Assembly (NCBI RefSeq): GCF_003024525.3 | Contig: NZ_CP035934.2 | Coordinates: 3,348,001-3,412,000, forward strand | DNA: 64,000 nt | Direction: 5' to 3' | Origin: Acinetobacter cumulans | GTDB taxonomy: Bacteria > Pseudomonadota > Gammaproteobacteria > Pseudomonadales > Moraxellaceae | Part shown: positions 18,338-27,105 of the stretch, piece after piece | Layout of the letters: every line of letters starts with the position of its first letter | Numbering within the stretch: the first letter of the stretch is position 1 | The notes under the pieces: model-generated | What the model was told of the DNA's origin: nothing | Seen by the model: the letters and a program-made list of their open reading frames with translations, nothing else | The model's database searches: none | Made by a program: the position numbers and the translations under genes

Positions 18338-19054
18338 TTACCAACCCAATGCCTCTTGTTGCTTTTTAATCAATTCTTGAATGCCTTTTTCAGCCAATTC
18401 AAGCATTTCGTTACACTGCGCACGTGTAAATGGTTTGTCTTCTGCTGTGCCTTGAATTTCAATGAATTCGCCTGCTTGCGTCATCACCACGTTTAAATCT
18501 GTTTGGCAGTTTGAGTCTTCTTCATAGCAAAGATCAAGCAAAGCTTCGTCTTGATACATACCCACTGAAATCGCAGCCACTAAACCTTTTAGCGGATCAT
18601 GCTTAATTTTTTTCTTTTCAAGCAATACATTCATGGCATCAATCAATGCAACCGCAGCACCTGTAATTGATGCAGTACGCGTACCACCATCAGCTTGAAT
18701 CACATCACAGTCGATCGTAATGGTGTTTTCACCCAGTTTTTTCAAATCCACCATGGCACGTAAGCTACGGCCAATTAAGCGTTGAATTTCTTGCGTACGA
18801 CCACTTTGTTTACCACGTGCCGCTTCACGATCAGAACGTGTATGTGTCGAACGTGGCAACATACCATATTCTGCTGTTACCCAACCTTGACCTTGACCTT
18901 TTAAGAAACGTGGCACTGAATGATCAATACTGGCAGTACACAAGACTTTTGTATGACCAAATTCAACCAATACCGAACCTTCGGCATAACGTGTGTAGTT
19001 ACGGGTAATTTTGACATCACGTAATTGATCTAATGCTCGCTGGTCGATACGCAT
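18338..19054 (-). CDS. rph: Ribonuclease PH
   Basis: Phosphate-dependent 3'-5' exoribonuclease that trims tRNA 3' ends. The 238 residues carry the PNPase-fold signatures: [17 protein letters not shown] near the N-terminus, [33 protein letters not shown] and [18 protein letters not shown]. Length and motifs are full. AAGGA seven bases before the ATG supports the start. Single gene with its own terminator. Confidence 0.97.
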   Translation of the reverse strand: MRIDQRALDQLRDVKITRNYTRYAEGSVLVEFGHTKVLCTASIDHSVPRFLKGQGQGWVTAEYGMLPRSTHTRSDREAARGKQSGRTQEIQRLIGRSLRAMVDLKKLGENTITIDCDVIQADGGTRTASITGAAVALIDAMNVLLEKKKIKHDPLKGLVAAISVGMYQDEALLDLCYEEDSNCQTDLNVVMTQAGEFIEIQGTAEDKPFTRAQCNEMLELAEKGIQELIKKQQEALGW

Positions 19055-19265
19055 AAAGGGTCCTTCATTTTACTAAATTACAATGCGCTTCAGTATAGCA
19101 GAAGCCCGCTTCGAGTTTGACCACCACACTCAGCCTTTTACAAAATGCATGAATTCAAGCCGTATTTGCGTACTTTCTCCATGCGCTATTTTCCATGCCA
19201 GATCATCTCTAGGTGCTGCATACAATTTTTGCTAGACTGCAAACAAAGGATTTTCGGAACACAAC

Positions 19266-19919
19266 ATGTCGATACGCGATGAACGTAAACAACAAAGTCG
19301 ACAAGCACTTTTAGATGCAGCCTTAGCATTAAGTGGCCAAGGACGTGCCTTTAGCAGTATGAGCCTACGTGAAATTGCCAAAGCCGCCAACTTAGTGCCG
19401 ACCGCGTTTTATCGGCACTTTAGTGATATGGATGAGCTGGGTTTAGAACTGGTGGATCAAACCGCCTTACAGCTCAAACAAATGCAATATCAAATGGGGC
19501 AAGTCTTTCAACATCAGCCCGACACACGTATCCAAAACTGTATCCATTTACTGTTTCAGCATATTCAAATGCATCCAGAGCCATGGATTTTTTTTATTGC
19601 GGAACGCTGGGGCGGTTCTGCACATTTGCGTTATGCCATCCAACGTGAGATTCAATATTTAACTGCCGATTTAAGCGCAGATTTGGGGCGTACCCAAACG
19701 CTGAATCATATTCATCTACAGCATGATTTACAGGTCTTGTCACAAATTTTGATGAGCTTAGCCTTTAATTGGGCCATGAACTGGATGGACTTACAACGCT
19801 CTGTGGCCGCTGCAGAACTTGGCGCACAACAAGAACACCTCAAGCTCAGTGCAATTACTCAAGTTCAACTGCTCTTCCGCGGTATTTTGCATTGGGATCG
19901 CAATCAGCCATCGGTCTAA
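19266..19919 (+). CDS. fabR: TetR-family repressor, FabR/DesT-like
   Basis: A 217-residue TetR-type regulator. The helix-turn-helix is at about residues 31-60 (SLREIAKAANLVPTAFYRHF), and the diagnostic continuation FSDMDELGLELVDQTALQLKQ matches FabR, the repressor of unsaturated fatty-acid synthesis that senses acyl thioesters. The Pseudomonas counterpart is DesT. No fab or des genes adjoin, so the targets must be elsewhere. GGA lies before the ATG. A bidirectional terminator follows. Confidence 0.8.
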   Translation: MSIRDERKQQSRQALLDAALALSGQGRAFSSMSLREIAKAANLVPTAFYRHFSDMDELGLELVDQTALQLKQMQYQMGQVFQHQPDTRIQNCIHLLFQHIQMHPEPWIFFIAERWGGSAHLRYAIQREIQYLTADLSADLGRTQTLNHIHLQHDLQVLSQILMSLAFNWAMNWMDLQRSVAAAELGAQQEHLKLSAITQVQLLFRGILHWDRNQPSV

Positions 19920-19936
19920 CACGCGATCTTTAAGCA

Positions 19937-19967
19937 TAAAAAAAACCCGCAACTTGCGGGTTTTTAT
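19937..19967. terminator. Bidirectional intrinsic terminator
   Basis: ACCCGCAA/TTGCGGGT hairpin with flanking A and T runs, between the convergent TetR gene and dsbA. Confidence 0.9.
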
Positions 19968-19978
19968 TTAAGGTCGGC

Positions 19979-20596
19979 TTATTTGCCTGAACGTTCTTTT
20001 TCAATTAAGTAATTTAACACTTGAGTGACTTTTCCATCTTCACCTTGAATGACGTATTTACCATTCACCGTTACCGCAGGTACACCTGTCAATTGATAAC
20101 GTTTTGCAAGATCTTGAGCTTGCGCAATTTTAGATGCGATTGGGAAAGAATCGTAAGTGCTATTAAATTTAGCTTCTGGAATACCAAACTGCGTAAAGTA
20201 TTTGGCAAAAGCAGCTTTTTCTAAAATTGGTTTTTGGCCTTCATGAATCGCATGGAACAACATTAAATGTGTTTTTTGGCGTACCCCAAGTGCTTCCGAA
20301 ACATAATATGCGCGCGCACCTTGTTCCCATACTGGATTCATGGCTGCCGGCGTACGTACAAAACGTACATCTTTAGGCATGTTTTTTAACCACGTTTGCA
20401 TGTGCGGTTCAAGTTTAAAACAGTGTGGGCAGCCATACCAAAAGAATTCACGAACTTCAATTTTCCCCGGAACCTCAACTTGTACAGGGTTTGCGAGCAC
20501 TGTATAGTCTTTTCCTGCAACAAAGTCAGCGGCCATCGCGCTACCAGAAACGGCAAAAACAGCAGCGACCAAACTGCCGAAAAGGAATTTTTTCAT
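19979..20596 (-). CDS. dsbA: Periplasmic thiol:disulfide oxidoreductase DsbA
   Basis: Thioredoxin-fold oxidase that introduces disulfide bonds into exported proteins. A Sec signal peptide is evident, with cleavage probably after Ala22 (SAMA-ADF). The redox motif is Cys56-Pro-His-Cys59 (WYGCPHCF), the typical DsbA dipeptide. The cis-proline loop is LTGVPAVTVNG. At 205 residues it has normal length. It is divergent from ubiG across a 180-bp region that contains an inverted repeat around a -10-like hexamer. Confidence 0.95.
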   Translation of the reverse strand: MKKFLFGSLVAAVFAVSGSAMAADFVAGKDYTVLANPVQVEVPGKIEVREFFWYGCPHCFKLEPHMQTWLKNMPKDVRFVRTPAAMNPVWEQGARAYYVSEALGVRQKTHLMLFHAIHEGQKPILEKAAFAKYFTQFGIPEAKFNSTYDSFPIASKIAQAQDLAKRYQLTGVPAVTVNGKYVIQGEDGKVTQVLNYLIEKERSGK

Positions 20597-20687
20597 TGAG
20601 ATTATAGTCCTCTAACTCATTATGATTAGCTTATGCGATCACTATAAATCATTTATGCAAATTTCGTTTCCATTCTGTGAACTTTTT

Positions 20688-20722
20688 TAGCGCTTTTATC
20701 GCTTTTTTTAGAATAAGCGCTA
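20688..20722. promoter_or_regulatory. Inverted repeat around a -10-like hexamer upstream of ubiG
   Basis: TAGCGCTT (20688-20695) and AAGCGCTA (20715-20722) are perfect inverted 8-mers, with TAGAAT (20709-20714) directly inside the second arm. This could be an operator over the ubiG promoter in the dsbA-ubiG divergent region. No -35 of quality was found. Confidence 0.35.
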
Positions 20723-20777
20723 CACTAATAAGCCTCTGACTTTATTTTAAAATATAACCCTTGCCTGAGGTGAACCC

Positions 20778-21494
20778 ATGTCGCAGTTGAATGTTGATCC
20801 ACAAGAAATTGCTAAGTTTGAAGCATTCGCTGCCATCTGGTGGGACCAGAACTCTGAATTCCGTCCATTACACATGATTAATCCACTCCGTTTAAATTGG
20901 ATTGATGAGCATTCAGGTGGCATCGCAGGTAAAAAAGTTCTTGATGTCGGCTGTGGCGGTGGCATTTTGGCAGAAAGCATGGCACGTCGTGGCGCTCAAG
21001 TCTTGGGTATTGATATGGGCCTTGCACCGCTCAATGTTGCACGCCTACACGCAGAACAAGAAGGCGTCGACAATATCGAGTACCGTCAAGTACCCGTAGA
21101 GCAATTGGCCGAAGAACACGCTGGCCAATATGATGTGGTGACATGTATGGAAATGCTCGAACATGTGCCAGATCCAGCTTCAATTATTGCAGCCTGCAAA
21201 AAGTTAGTTAAGCCAGGTGGTCATGTGTTTTTCTCAACTATTAACCGTAACCCTAAATCATATTTATTTGCCATTATTGGTGCCGAATATGTGCTACGTA
21301 TGCTGGCCAAAGGGACTCACGATTATCACAAATTTATTAAGCCTTCAGAATTAGCACATGACATTCGTGGCGCTCATTTAAAGCTCAAAAATATGACCGG
21401 GCTACATTACAACCCGCTGACCAAACGCTACTGGCTCGCACCCAATGTAGACGTCAACTACATGGTTCATACCGTGAATGAAGGCGCACAATGA
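20778..21494 (+). CDS. ubiG: Ubiquinone O-methyltransferase UbiG
   Basis: SAM-dependent methyltransferase that performs both O-methylations in ubiquinone synthesis. Motif I is [15 protein letters not shown] at about residue 55, and the post-motif segments [12 protein letters not shown] and [12 protein letters not shown] are typical of UbiG. There are 238 residues, with a GAGGTGA ribosome binding site. Its stop codon overlaps the ATG of mupP (ATGA), so the two are translationally coupled in ubiG-mupP-yciK. Confidence 0.96.
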   Translation: MSQLNVDPQEIAKFEAFAAIWWDQNSEFRPLHMINPLRLNWIDEHSGGIAGKKVLDVGCGGGILAESMARRGAQVLGIDMGLAPLNVARLHAEQEGVDNIEYRQVPVEQLAEEHAGQYDVVTCMEMLEHVPDPASIIAACKKLVKPGGHVFFSTINRNPKSYLFAIIGAEYVLRMLAKGTHDYHKFIKPSELAHDIRGAHLKLKNMTGLHYNPLTKRYWLAPNVDVNYMVHTVNEGAQ

Positions 21495-22189
21495 AAGCGG
21501 TACTGTTTGATTTAGATGGGACACTGATCGACACTGCAGCCGACTTTATTCGTATTTTGCAAGACATGTGTCGCGAAAAAGGCTGTCCTGTCGTCGATAC
21601 AGACCTGATCCGTACGCAAGTGTCGGAAGGCGCACGTGCGATGGTTAAATTGGTTTATCCTGAACTCGATGTAGAAGATCCGATCTTTTTGGCGCATCGC
21701 CAAGACTTTTTGGACCGATACGGCGCCGATATTGCGGTCGATACCGACTTATTTACAGGCATGCAAGCGCTGTTAGCCGAACTTGAACAGCATCAGATTC
21801 CTTGGGGTATTGTGACCAATAAACCCCGCTGGCTGAGCGAGTCTTTATTGCAAGCACTGAATTTGACAGCGCGCTGTTCAGTGCTGGTCTGCCCTGAAGA
21901 TGTGAGTAAAACCAAACCAGATCCAGAGCCAATGTATTTGGCTGCTGATCAGATCCAAATTGACGCCAAAGACTGTATTTATGTGGGCGACCATCCACGT
22001 GATATTGATGCTGGGCGCAGTGCAGGTATGCACACCATTTTAGCAGCCTATGGCTATTTACCCCTTCAATATAAAGATGACTTAACAGCCTGGCATGCAG
22101 ATTGTATAGTGAATACTGTTGTAGAATTACACGATGTCATTCGTCAGCACGTCATAGGTACAAATAGCATCTACCCTGCTCAAACCTAG
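21491..22189 (+). CDS. mupP: N-acetylmuramic acid 6-phosphate phosphatase MupP
   Basis: HAD subfamily IA phosphatase with the nucleophile motif FDLDGTLID (Asp7, Asp9), the conserved TNKP segment and the metal-binding [14 protein letters not shown]. The protein resembles Gph (phosphoglycolate phosphatase). The position between ubiG and a yciK-type SDR is that of Pseudomonas MupP, which dephosphorylates MurNAc-6P in the AnmK-MupP-AmgK-MurU recycling route that bypasses fosfomycin-sensitive synthesis. anmK is present at 57.9 kb. The specific assignment rests on this context. Confidence 0.8.
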   Translation: MKAVLFDLDGTLIDTAADFIRILQDMCREKGCPVVDTDLIRTQVSEGARAMVKLVYPELDVEDPIFLAHRQDFLDRYGADIAVDTDLFTGMQALLAELEQHQIPWGIVTNKPRWLSESLLQALNLTARCSVLVCPEDVSKTKPDPEPMYLAADQIQIDAKDCIYVGDHPRDIDAGRSAGMHTILAAYGYLPLQYKDDLTAWHADCIVNTVVELHDVIRQHVIGTNSIYPAQT

Positions 22190-22234
22190 CCAAAATAAAG
22201 ACTGAAAAAACACAATAAAACGAGGAGATAGACA

Positions 22235-22984
22235 ATGAAATATTCAGAATATCAACCTCGCCCCGATCTACTCAAAGATCGCATTATCCTAATTACAGGT
22301 GCGGGCGATGGTATCGGTCGTGCAGCTGCAATCACTTATGCTCTTCATGGCGCAACAGTGGTTTTGCATGGCCGTACACTGAACAAACTTGAAGTAATTT
22401 ACGATGAAATTGAAGGATTGGGCGCACCACAACCTGCAATTTTACCGCTTCAATTGTCGAGTGCTTCTCCGCGTGATTATGAGTTATTGGTTGATACACT
22501 TGAGCGCCAATTTGGCCGTTTAGATGGTATTTTGCATAATGCAGGCATTTTGGGCGAGCGTACACCCTTAGCACATTATCCTGCCGATGTGTGGGATGAT
22601 GTGATGGCCGTAAACTTACGTGCGCCTTTCGTACTCACGCAAGAATTATTACCGCTATTGCAAAAATCAGAACATGCCTCTGTGGTGTTTGCCAGTTCAG
22701 GTGTAGGCCGTGAAGCGCGTGAAAACTGGGGTGCATATTCTGTGTCTAAAATTGCCATTGAGGCTGTAAGCACTTTGTTTGCCAAAGAAAATCAGCACCC
22801 TAATATTCGCTTCAACTGTATCAATCCCGGTGCAACACGGACTGCGATGCGCGCAAAAGCCTATCCAGATGAAGATCCAAAAATCTTACCGACACCCGAG
22901 CAAATTATGCCGGCCTATTTATATTTGATGGGCGATGATAGCTTATCCCTCAATGGTGCCAGTATAGATGCACAAGATGCCTAA
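22235..22984 (+). CDS. yciK: YciK-family short-chain dehydrogenase/reductase
   Basis: A 249-residue classical SDR. The cofactor loop is TGAGDGIGRAAA at about residue 22, the NAG motif appears as LHNAGILGE, and the catalytic Tyr-Lys pair is in YSVSKIA. FNCINPGATRT follows. The physiological substrate of YciK is not established. It is the third gene of ubiG-mupP-yciK, with a GAGGAG ribosome binding site after a 45-bp gap. Confidence 0.9.
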   Translation: MKYSEYQPRPDLLKDRIILITGAGDGIGRAAAITYALHGATVVLHGRTLNKLEVIYDEIEGLGAPQPAILPLQLSSASPRDYELLVDTLERQFGRLDGILHNAGILGERTPLAHYPADVWDDVMAVNLRAPFVLTQELLPLLQKSEHASVVFASSGVGREARENWGAYSVSKIAIEAVSTLFAKENQHPNIRFNCINPGATRTAMRAKAYPDEDPKILPTPEQIMPAYLYLMGDDSLSLNGASIDAQDA

Positions 22985-23011
22985 ACGCATAACGGTATCA
23001 ATGCATTAAAT

Positions 23012-23038
23012 AAAAGGAGGCTTTGGCCTCCTTTTTTT
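23012..23038 (+). terminator. Terminator of ubiG-mupP-yciK
   Basis: GGAGGC-TTTG-GCCTCC hairpin followed by seven T's. Confidence 0.9.
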
Positions 23039-23135
23039 CGGCACATACATTTTTTATGCTGAGTACATTCATGCCACATTGGCTTGTAATTCCAGACAAT
23101 ATGCGGATACTTATGCCAAACATTTTAAGCAATGA

Positions 23136-23564
23136 GTGTCCGACATGTCTGACTTTAGCAATATTACTGTAACACCAACCGAAGATGGCATGCTCAATCT
23201 ATTGATTGATGGCAAAGCGATTTCTGAAAAATATGGTATGAAGTTTGATCCAAGTATTTTGGATGATCTCAAAGCCTTAGAAAATGGCCAAAATGTGAAG
23301 CTATTTGAGCAGTTTGTATTTTCACATACTGACTTAAACTTCGAACATCGTTATCAGTACGTGCTATGTATTGTGAAACAAAATGACCGCTATGAGACTG
23401 CAAAAAGTTTTGTTTATCGTATTACTGCAGAAGGCCAACCGCCTGTTGAACACGTGATTACCAAGCAAGGTGCTCCAATGACTGAGCAAGATGTACGTGA
23501 ATTTATACAAGCACATTTACAAAAATCGCTGACCGACTACACTGACCTTCAATTTGCTTACTAA
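23136..23564 (+). CDS. Uncharacterised protein, 142 aa
   Basis: A soluble acidic protein starting with GTG at 23136 (MSDMSDFSNITVTPTEDGML) or with ATG at 23145; neither has a convincing ribosome binding site. The C-terminal half is GAPMTEQDVREFIQAHLQKS. No membrane segment, signal peptide or catalytic motif is seen, and I do not recognise the family. It stands alone between two terminators or hairpins. Confidence 0.7.
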   Translation: MSDMSDFSNITVTPTEDGMLNLLIDGKAISEKYGMKFDPSILDDLKALENGQNVKLFEQFVFSHTDLNFEHRYQYVLCIVKQNDRYETAKSFVYRITAEGQPPVEHVITKQGAPMTEQDVREFIQAHLQKSLTDYTDLQFAY

Positions 23565-23839
23565 GCCTATATTTCGGATTAGGCTTTGCTTTTAAATCCT
23601 GTCATAGGTTTACACCCATAGATCGCACGATCACAAGGCAACCCCGTGTGCCTTGTGTGATTTACGCTAACGGGTCAGTTTAATATCCATTCATTCTGTA
23701 CAAATCCTCAATTGATGACTTTATGCCATCAATCGTATTTTTAAATTATTTTTATAATTTTATTCGGTTTTTAAAATAAACAGATCTTCTCTATGCTGAC
23801 TGCATTGATTTTGTAGTCTCAACACTCTGGAGATAGATC
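23565..23839. other. Intergenic region with a long imperfect hairpin
   Basis: ATCACAAGGCA (23630-23640) and TGCCTTGTGTGAT (23649-23661) are complementary apart from one extra base. The hairpin is not followed by a T run, so it is not a typical terminator. ACCCCGT/ACGGGT nearby could pair in competition. No gene is seen before 23840. Confidence 0.45.
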
Positions 23840-23995
23840 ATGGCCGATCAACAACGTAAAACTGAAATTATTCGTTCAATTGAACAACTACAATTGTCTA
23901 CAACTCTAATTATGGCACTGGATCATGCAAGTTCAGCGGAAGCAGTCGCTGAAGCGGTATATTCATTGTCTGGTCTAAGTGAGCAGTGGAACTAA
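23840..23995 (+). CDS. Small uncharacterised protein, 51 aa
   Basis: A 51-residue frame, MADQQRKTEIIRSIEQLQLS, continuing TTLIMALDHASSAEAVAEAV and ending SGLSEQWN. CTCTGGAGATAG gives a clear GGAGA ribosome binding site eight bases before the ATG. The composition is balanced and helical, with no membrane segment. I do not recognise the family; the good ribosome binding site and normal codon use make it a likely real gene. Confidence 0.65.
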   Translation: MADQQRKTEIIRSIEQLQLSTTLIMALDHASSAEAVAEAVYSLSGLSEQWN

Positions 23996-24259
23996 AGGCA
24001 AATCTTCATGTGCTCATACGATTTCATTTACTCAGTTGCCAAAATAGGATTGAATAAAAACATCCCACTATATTCAATCCACAATTTACTTTCGTCACCA
24101 TAAACAGATTTGATCATTTATAGATCTGCATTTTTAACGCATAATATCCTTATTATCTCTGCTTTATTTAAAGAATTATCGCACTATCTTCACAGTTTCT
24201 CTGCATTTTTTGCGTAGAGTAATCCCATACATTATGAATCATTTAGATGAGGACTTAAC

Positions 24260-24664
24260 ATGAAAAAGATTTTGACTGCATTAGCAATATCTTTCAGTGC
24301 TTTGACAGCAAGCAGCATTTCGATTGCTGGTCCTCATTTTGACCAACGCGATGGTTATGATCAGCCACGTGACTTCAACCGCGGGCAAGCGAAAAAAAAT
24401 CGCGAATTCCGTGAAGATAATGATGGTGAACGCATGGAGATGCGTCGTATGCGTGAAGAGCGTGGTGTAAAACGCTTACAACAACATAAATGGCAAGCGG
24501 GTTATGTGCTTCCACAACATTATCGTGGTAATGGTTATAAAGTCGATTATCGAGACCAAAACTTACCAAGACCAGATCGTAATCAACAATGGTACAAAAT
24601 TAACAATGACTACATTTTAGTCAACTCAGAGACCAACAGCATTATGCGTATTTTAGGTCTTTAG
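24260..24664 (+). CDS. RcnB-family periplasmic protein, copy 1
   Basis: 134 residues with a Sec signal peptide (MKKILTALAISFSALTASS, cleaved near SIAG). The mature part is rich in Arg, Asp and Gln, and ends with the RcnB-family pattern QQWYKINNDYILVNSETNSI. E. coli RcnB is a periplasmic protein required for nickel/cobalt homeostasis with the RcnA exporter; whether this homologue binds metal is unknown. A paralogue follows 224 bp downstream, and each has its own terminator. Confidence 0.8.
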   Translation: MKKILTALAISFSALTASSISIAGPHFDQRDGYDQPRDFNRGQAKKNREFREDNDGERMEMRRMREERGVKRLQQHKWQAGYVLPQHYRGNGYKVDYRDQNLPRPDRNQQWYKINNDYILVNSETNSIMRILGL

Positions 24665-24679
24665 CCCCTTACACTGCAT

Positions 24680-24706
24680 AGCCCAACATTGTTTGGGCTT
24701 TTTTTA
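24680..24706 (+). terminator. Terminator of RcnB-like gene 1
   Basis: AGCCCAA/TTGGGCT stem followed by seven T's. Confidence 0.85.
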
Positions 24707-24888
24707 TGCCAGCACTTTTGCCTGCCAGTAGCTTAAGCAATTGATAGAGCATTCACCTGCACGCAATCTGCTATTTTTCTTCATACATTTCACAATTCCA
24801 CTCTATATCCCTCACGCTTTCTCTGAACTTTGTCGGTAATTTAAAGTTATCGAAACAGAACAGCATTACAGCAATTTAGGTGAATGAA

Positions 24889-25281
24889 ATGAAAAAACTG
24901 ATCTCTTTTGCGACCCTTGCACTTTCAGGTTTAATCGCAACATCGGCAATGGCAGCGCCTGATCATCGTTTTGATGACCGTCGTGGTAATCCACCACCAC
25001 CGCCAAGCCATGTTCAACCCCATGATTCACGTTGGGACAACAAACATCCACAACAATGGAATAACAACAATCAGTGGAATCAACAACGTGTAAACCCAAG
25101 CCGTGAATGGCGTAGTGGTCAAACCTTACCACGCGCGTTTCAGTCAACACGCTATAAAGTGAGTGACCGTGAAGCACGTAAATTACCCAACACTGGGCGC
25201 TACCAACAATGGTACAAAGTGAATGGCGACTATGTACTCATCAACGAACGTAACGACCGAATCATCCGAATCATTGGCTAA
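24889..25281 (+). CDS. RcnB-family periplasmic protein, copy 2
   Basis: 130 residues starting at the ATG at 24889, which has AGGTG six bases upstream; a GTG at 24880 is in frame but overlaps that site. A signal peptide ends ATSAMA-AP. The mature N-terminal half is rich in Pro, Gln, Asn and His (GNPPPPPSHVQPHDSRWDN), and the C-terminus YQQWYKVNGDYVLINERNDR matches copy 1 and the RcnB family. The low-complexity His/Asn/Gln region could bind metal, but this is not shown. Confidence 0.8.
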   Translation: MKKLISFATLALSGLIATSAMAAPDHRFDDRRGNPPPPPSHVQPHDSRWDNKHPQQWNNNNQWNQQRVNPSREWRSGQTLPRAFQSTRYKVSDREARKLPNTGRYQQWYKVNGDYVLINERNDRIIRIIG

Positions 25282-25310
25282 TTCCTAAGCCTCGGTGAAT
25301 ATCCCTTTCG

Positions 25311-25345
25311 CACCTGTATAATTCAACTTATACGGGTGTTTTTTT
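25311..25345 (+). terminator. Terminator of RcnB-like gene 2
   Basis: An 11-bp stem (CACCTGTATAA / TTATACGGGTG, one G-U pair) with a six-base loop and seven T's. Confidence 0.9.
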
Positions 25346-25427
25346 GTCTGCACAGAGGCTTTCCCTTTTCTCTCCATGGTTTTTTTGATTAGAATCAATA
25401 AACCGTAATCTCGGCATAGGCCTGCAC

Positions 25428-26774
25428 ATGACTTCAATGGACGTTTCTCAAAGCACAACTTTACAATACGTGCATTGGTTTCGGCATTCTGCACCCTATA
25501 TTAATGCCCACCGTGGCAAAACCTTTGTCATCATGTTTGATGGTGAAGCCGTCTTACATGCGAATTTTCAACACATTATTCATGACATTGCCCTGTTGCA
25601 TTCTTTAGGTATTCGTTTAATTTTGGTTTACGGCGCACGCCCGCAAATTAATCAGAACCTCAAAGCCAGCGGACTCACAACGCCATTTCATCATCATCGT
25701 CGCGTGACCACACGTGAGTCTTTAAGCGCAGTGATGAATGCATCAGGTTCTATTCGTTTACAAATTGAAGCGTTGCTCTCGATGGGATTGGCCAACTCAC
25801 CGATGTACGGCGCACGTATTGATGTGGTATCGGGCAATTTAGTTACTGCAAAGCCTTATGGTATTCGGGATGGTGTTGATTTTCAGTTGTCTGGTGAAGT
25901 GCGTAGTATCGACACTGATGCCATTCAGCGCCATTTACTCAGTCAAAATATTATCTTGCTTGGGCCAACGGGCTATTCCACTACAGGTGAAGTATTTAAT
26001 TTGTTGGCGGAAGAAGTGGCAACCAAAACTGCAATTAGCTTAAAAGCAGATAAATTGATTTTCCTTGGCCAATCAGCAGGCCTCATGGATGAACATGGCC
26101 AATTAATTCGAGAAGTCTTACCACACCAACTAGAAGAACACCTTTTACAATACCAAGATGCCAATCCCGACATTTTCTTACATTTGCATGGTGCAAAAAC
26201 AGCCTCGCTACAAGGCGTACATCGGGTGCATTTAATTTCGTATGCAACCGATGGTGCCATGCTAGAAGAACTCTTCACGCGTGATGGTTCTGGCACCATG
26301 ATTACTGATGCACATTATGAAGAAGTCCGCACGGCGAATATTCAAGATGTCGGTGGTTTAATTAATCTACTTCGTCCGTTAGAAGAAGAAGGGATTTTGG
26401 TCTATCGCTCGCGTGAACGTTTAGAAAATGAAATCGAACAATTTGCCGTAATTGAACGCGATGGTACGATTTTAGCCTGTGCAGCGCTTTACCCAATTCC
26501 TACCGCTGAAGGCGAATTGCGTTCGGCTGAAATTGCCTGTGTTGCTGTACATCCGAGCTACCGTAAATCGAATCGTGGCAGTCAAATCCTGCATTATTTA
26601 GAAGAAAAAGCCAAAGCTTTGGGAATCGAGCAATTGTTTATTTTAACCACACGTACGGCACACTGGTTTATCGAGCAAGGCTTTGCATCTGCCAGTGTCG
26701 ATGATCTCCCGAATGCACGTCAGGCTTTATACAACTACCAGCGTAACTCCTTGGTCTGTATCAAAACCCTTTAA
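25428..26774 (+). CDS. argA: Amino-acid N-acetyltransferase (N-acetylglutamate synthase)
   Basis: First step of arginine synthesis, acetyl-CoA plus glutamate. The 448 residues comprise an amino-acid-kinase-like domain (about 20-280, LHSLGIRLILVYGARPQIN) and a GNAT acetyltransferase domain (about 300-440, VHPSYRKSNRGSQILHYLEE), the ArgA arrangement. The length matches E. coli ArgA (443). The kinase-like domain is the usual arginine feedback site. The gene stands alone, and an unusual palindrome follows it. Confidence 0.96.
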   Translation: MTSMDVSQSTTLQYVHWFRHSAPYINAHRGKTFVIMFDGEAVLHANFQHIIHDIALLHSLGIRLILVYGARPQINQNLKASGLTTPFHHHRRVTTRESLSAVMNASGSIRLQIEALLSMGLANSPMYGARIDVVSGNLVTAKPYGIRDGVDFQLSGEVRSIDTDAIQRHLLSQNIILLGPTGYSTTGEVFNLLAEEVATKTAISLKADKLIFLGQSAGLMDEHGQLIREVLPHQLEEHLLQYQDANPDIFLHLHGAKTASLQGVHRVHLISYATDGAMLEELFTRDGSGTMITDAHYEEVRTANIQDVGGLINLLRPLEEEGILVYRSRERLENEIEQFAVIERDGTILACAALYPIPTAEGELRSAEIACVAVHPSYRKSNRGSQILHYLEEKAKALGIEQLFILTTRTAHWFIEQGFASASVDDLPNARQALYNYQRNSLVCIKTL

Positions 26775-26810
26775 GTAGGTTTAGAGCGCCCTGCTTAGCT
26801 CAATTTTGAC

Positions 26811-26874
26811 TAAGTTTATCTCTAAATTTGCGCAGTCCATGCTTTGGACTTATGCGCATAAAGAGATAAACTTA
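26811..26874. repeat. 64-bp nested palindrome downstream of argA
   Basis: Perfect 13-bp arms TAAGTTTATCTCT (26811-26823) and AGAGATAAACTTA (26862-26874) enclose further complementary segments (GCGCA/TGCGC and AGTCC/GGACT). The element could fold almost completely. It has no T run on either strand. It could be an argA 3' structure or a miniature palindromic element. Confidence 0.6.
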
Positions 26875-27085
26875 TGCATAGATCGTATATTAAAAAATAA
26901 GTATTAAATTTCAATAAATTAAAATCATTAAACAGCATATCTCTCATTATTTTATTCAGCATAAATTTGCATAAGGTTTGCTGTTTTTTATTTATCTTTT
27001 TTCTTCATTAGAACTTTAAGTTTTTTTATTTTTTCCGAAAAAGAAAATTCATTAGCGTATGTGCATTCCATGTCGTTCTTATTTT

Positions 27086-27102
27086 AGGTTCAGGAGCAAC
27101 CT
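27086..27102 (+). promoter_or_regulatory. Hairpin presenting the ssuA Shine-Dalgarno in its loop
   Basis: AGGTT-CAGGAGC-AACCT: a 5-bp stem whose loop contains AGGAG, the ssuA ribosome binding site, four bases before the ATG. This is the preferred presentation of a CsrA/RsmA binding site. Confidence 0.45.
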
Positions 27103-27105
27103 GCC

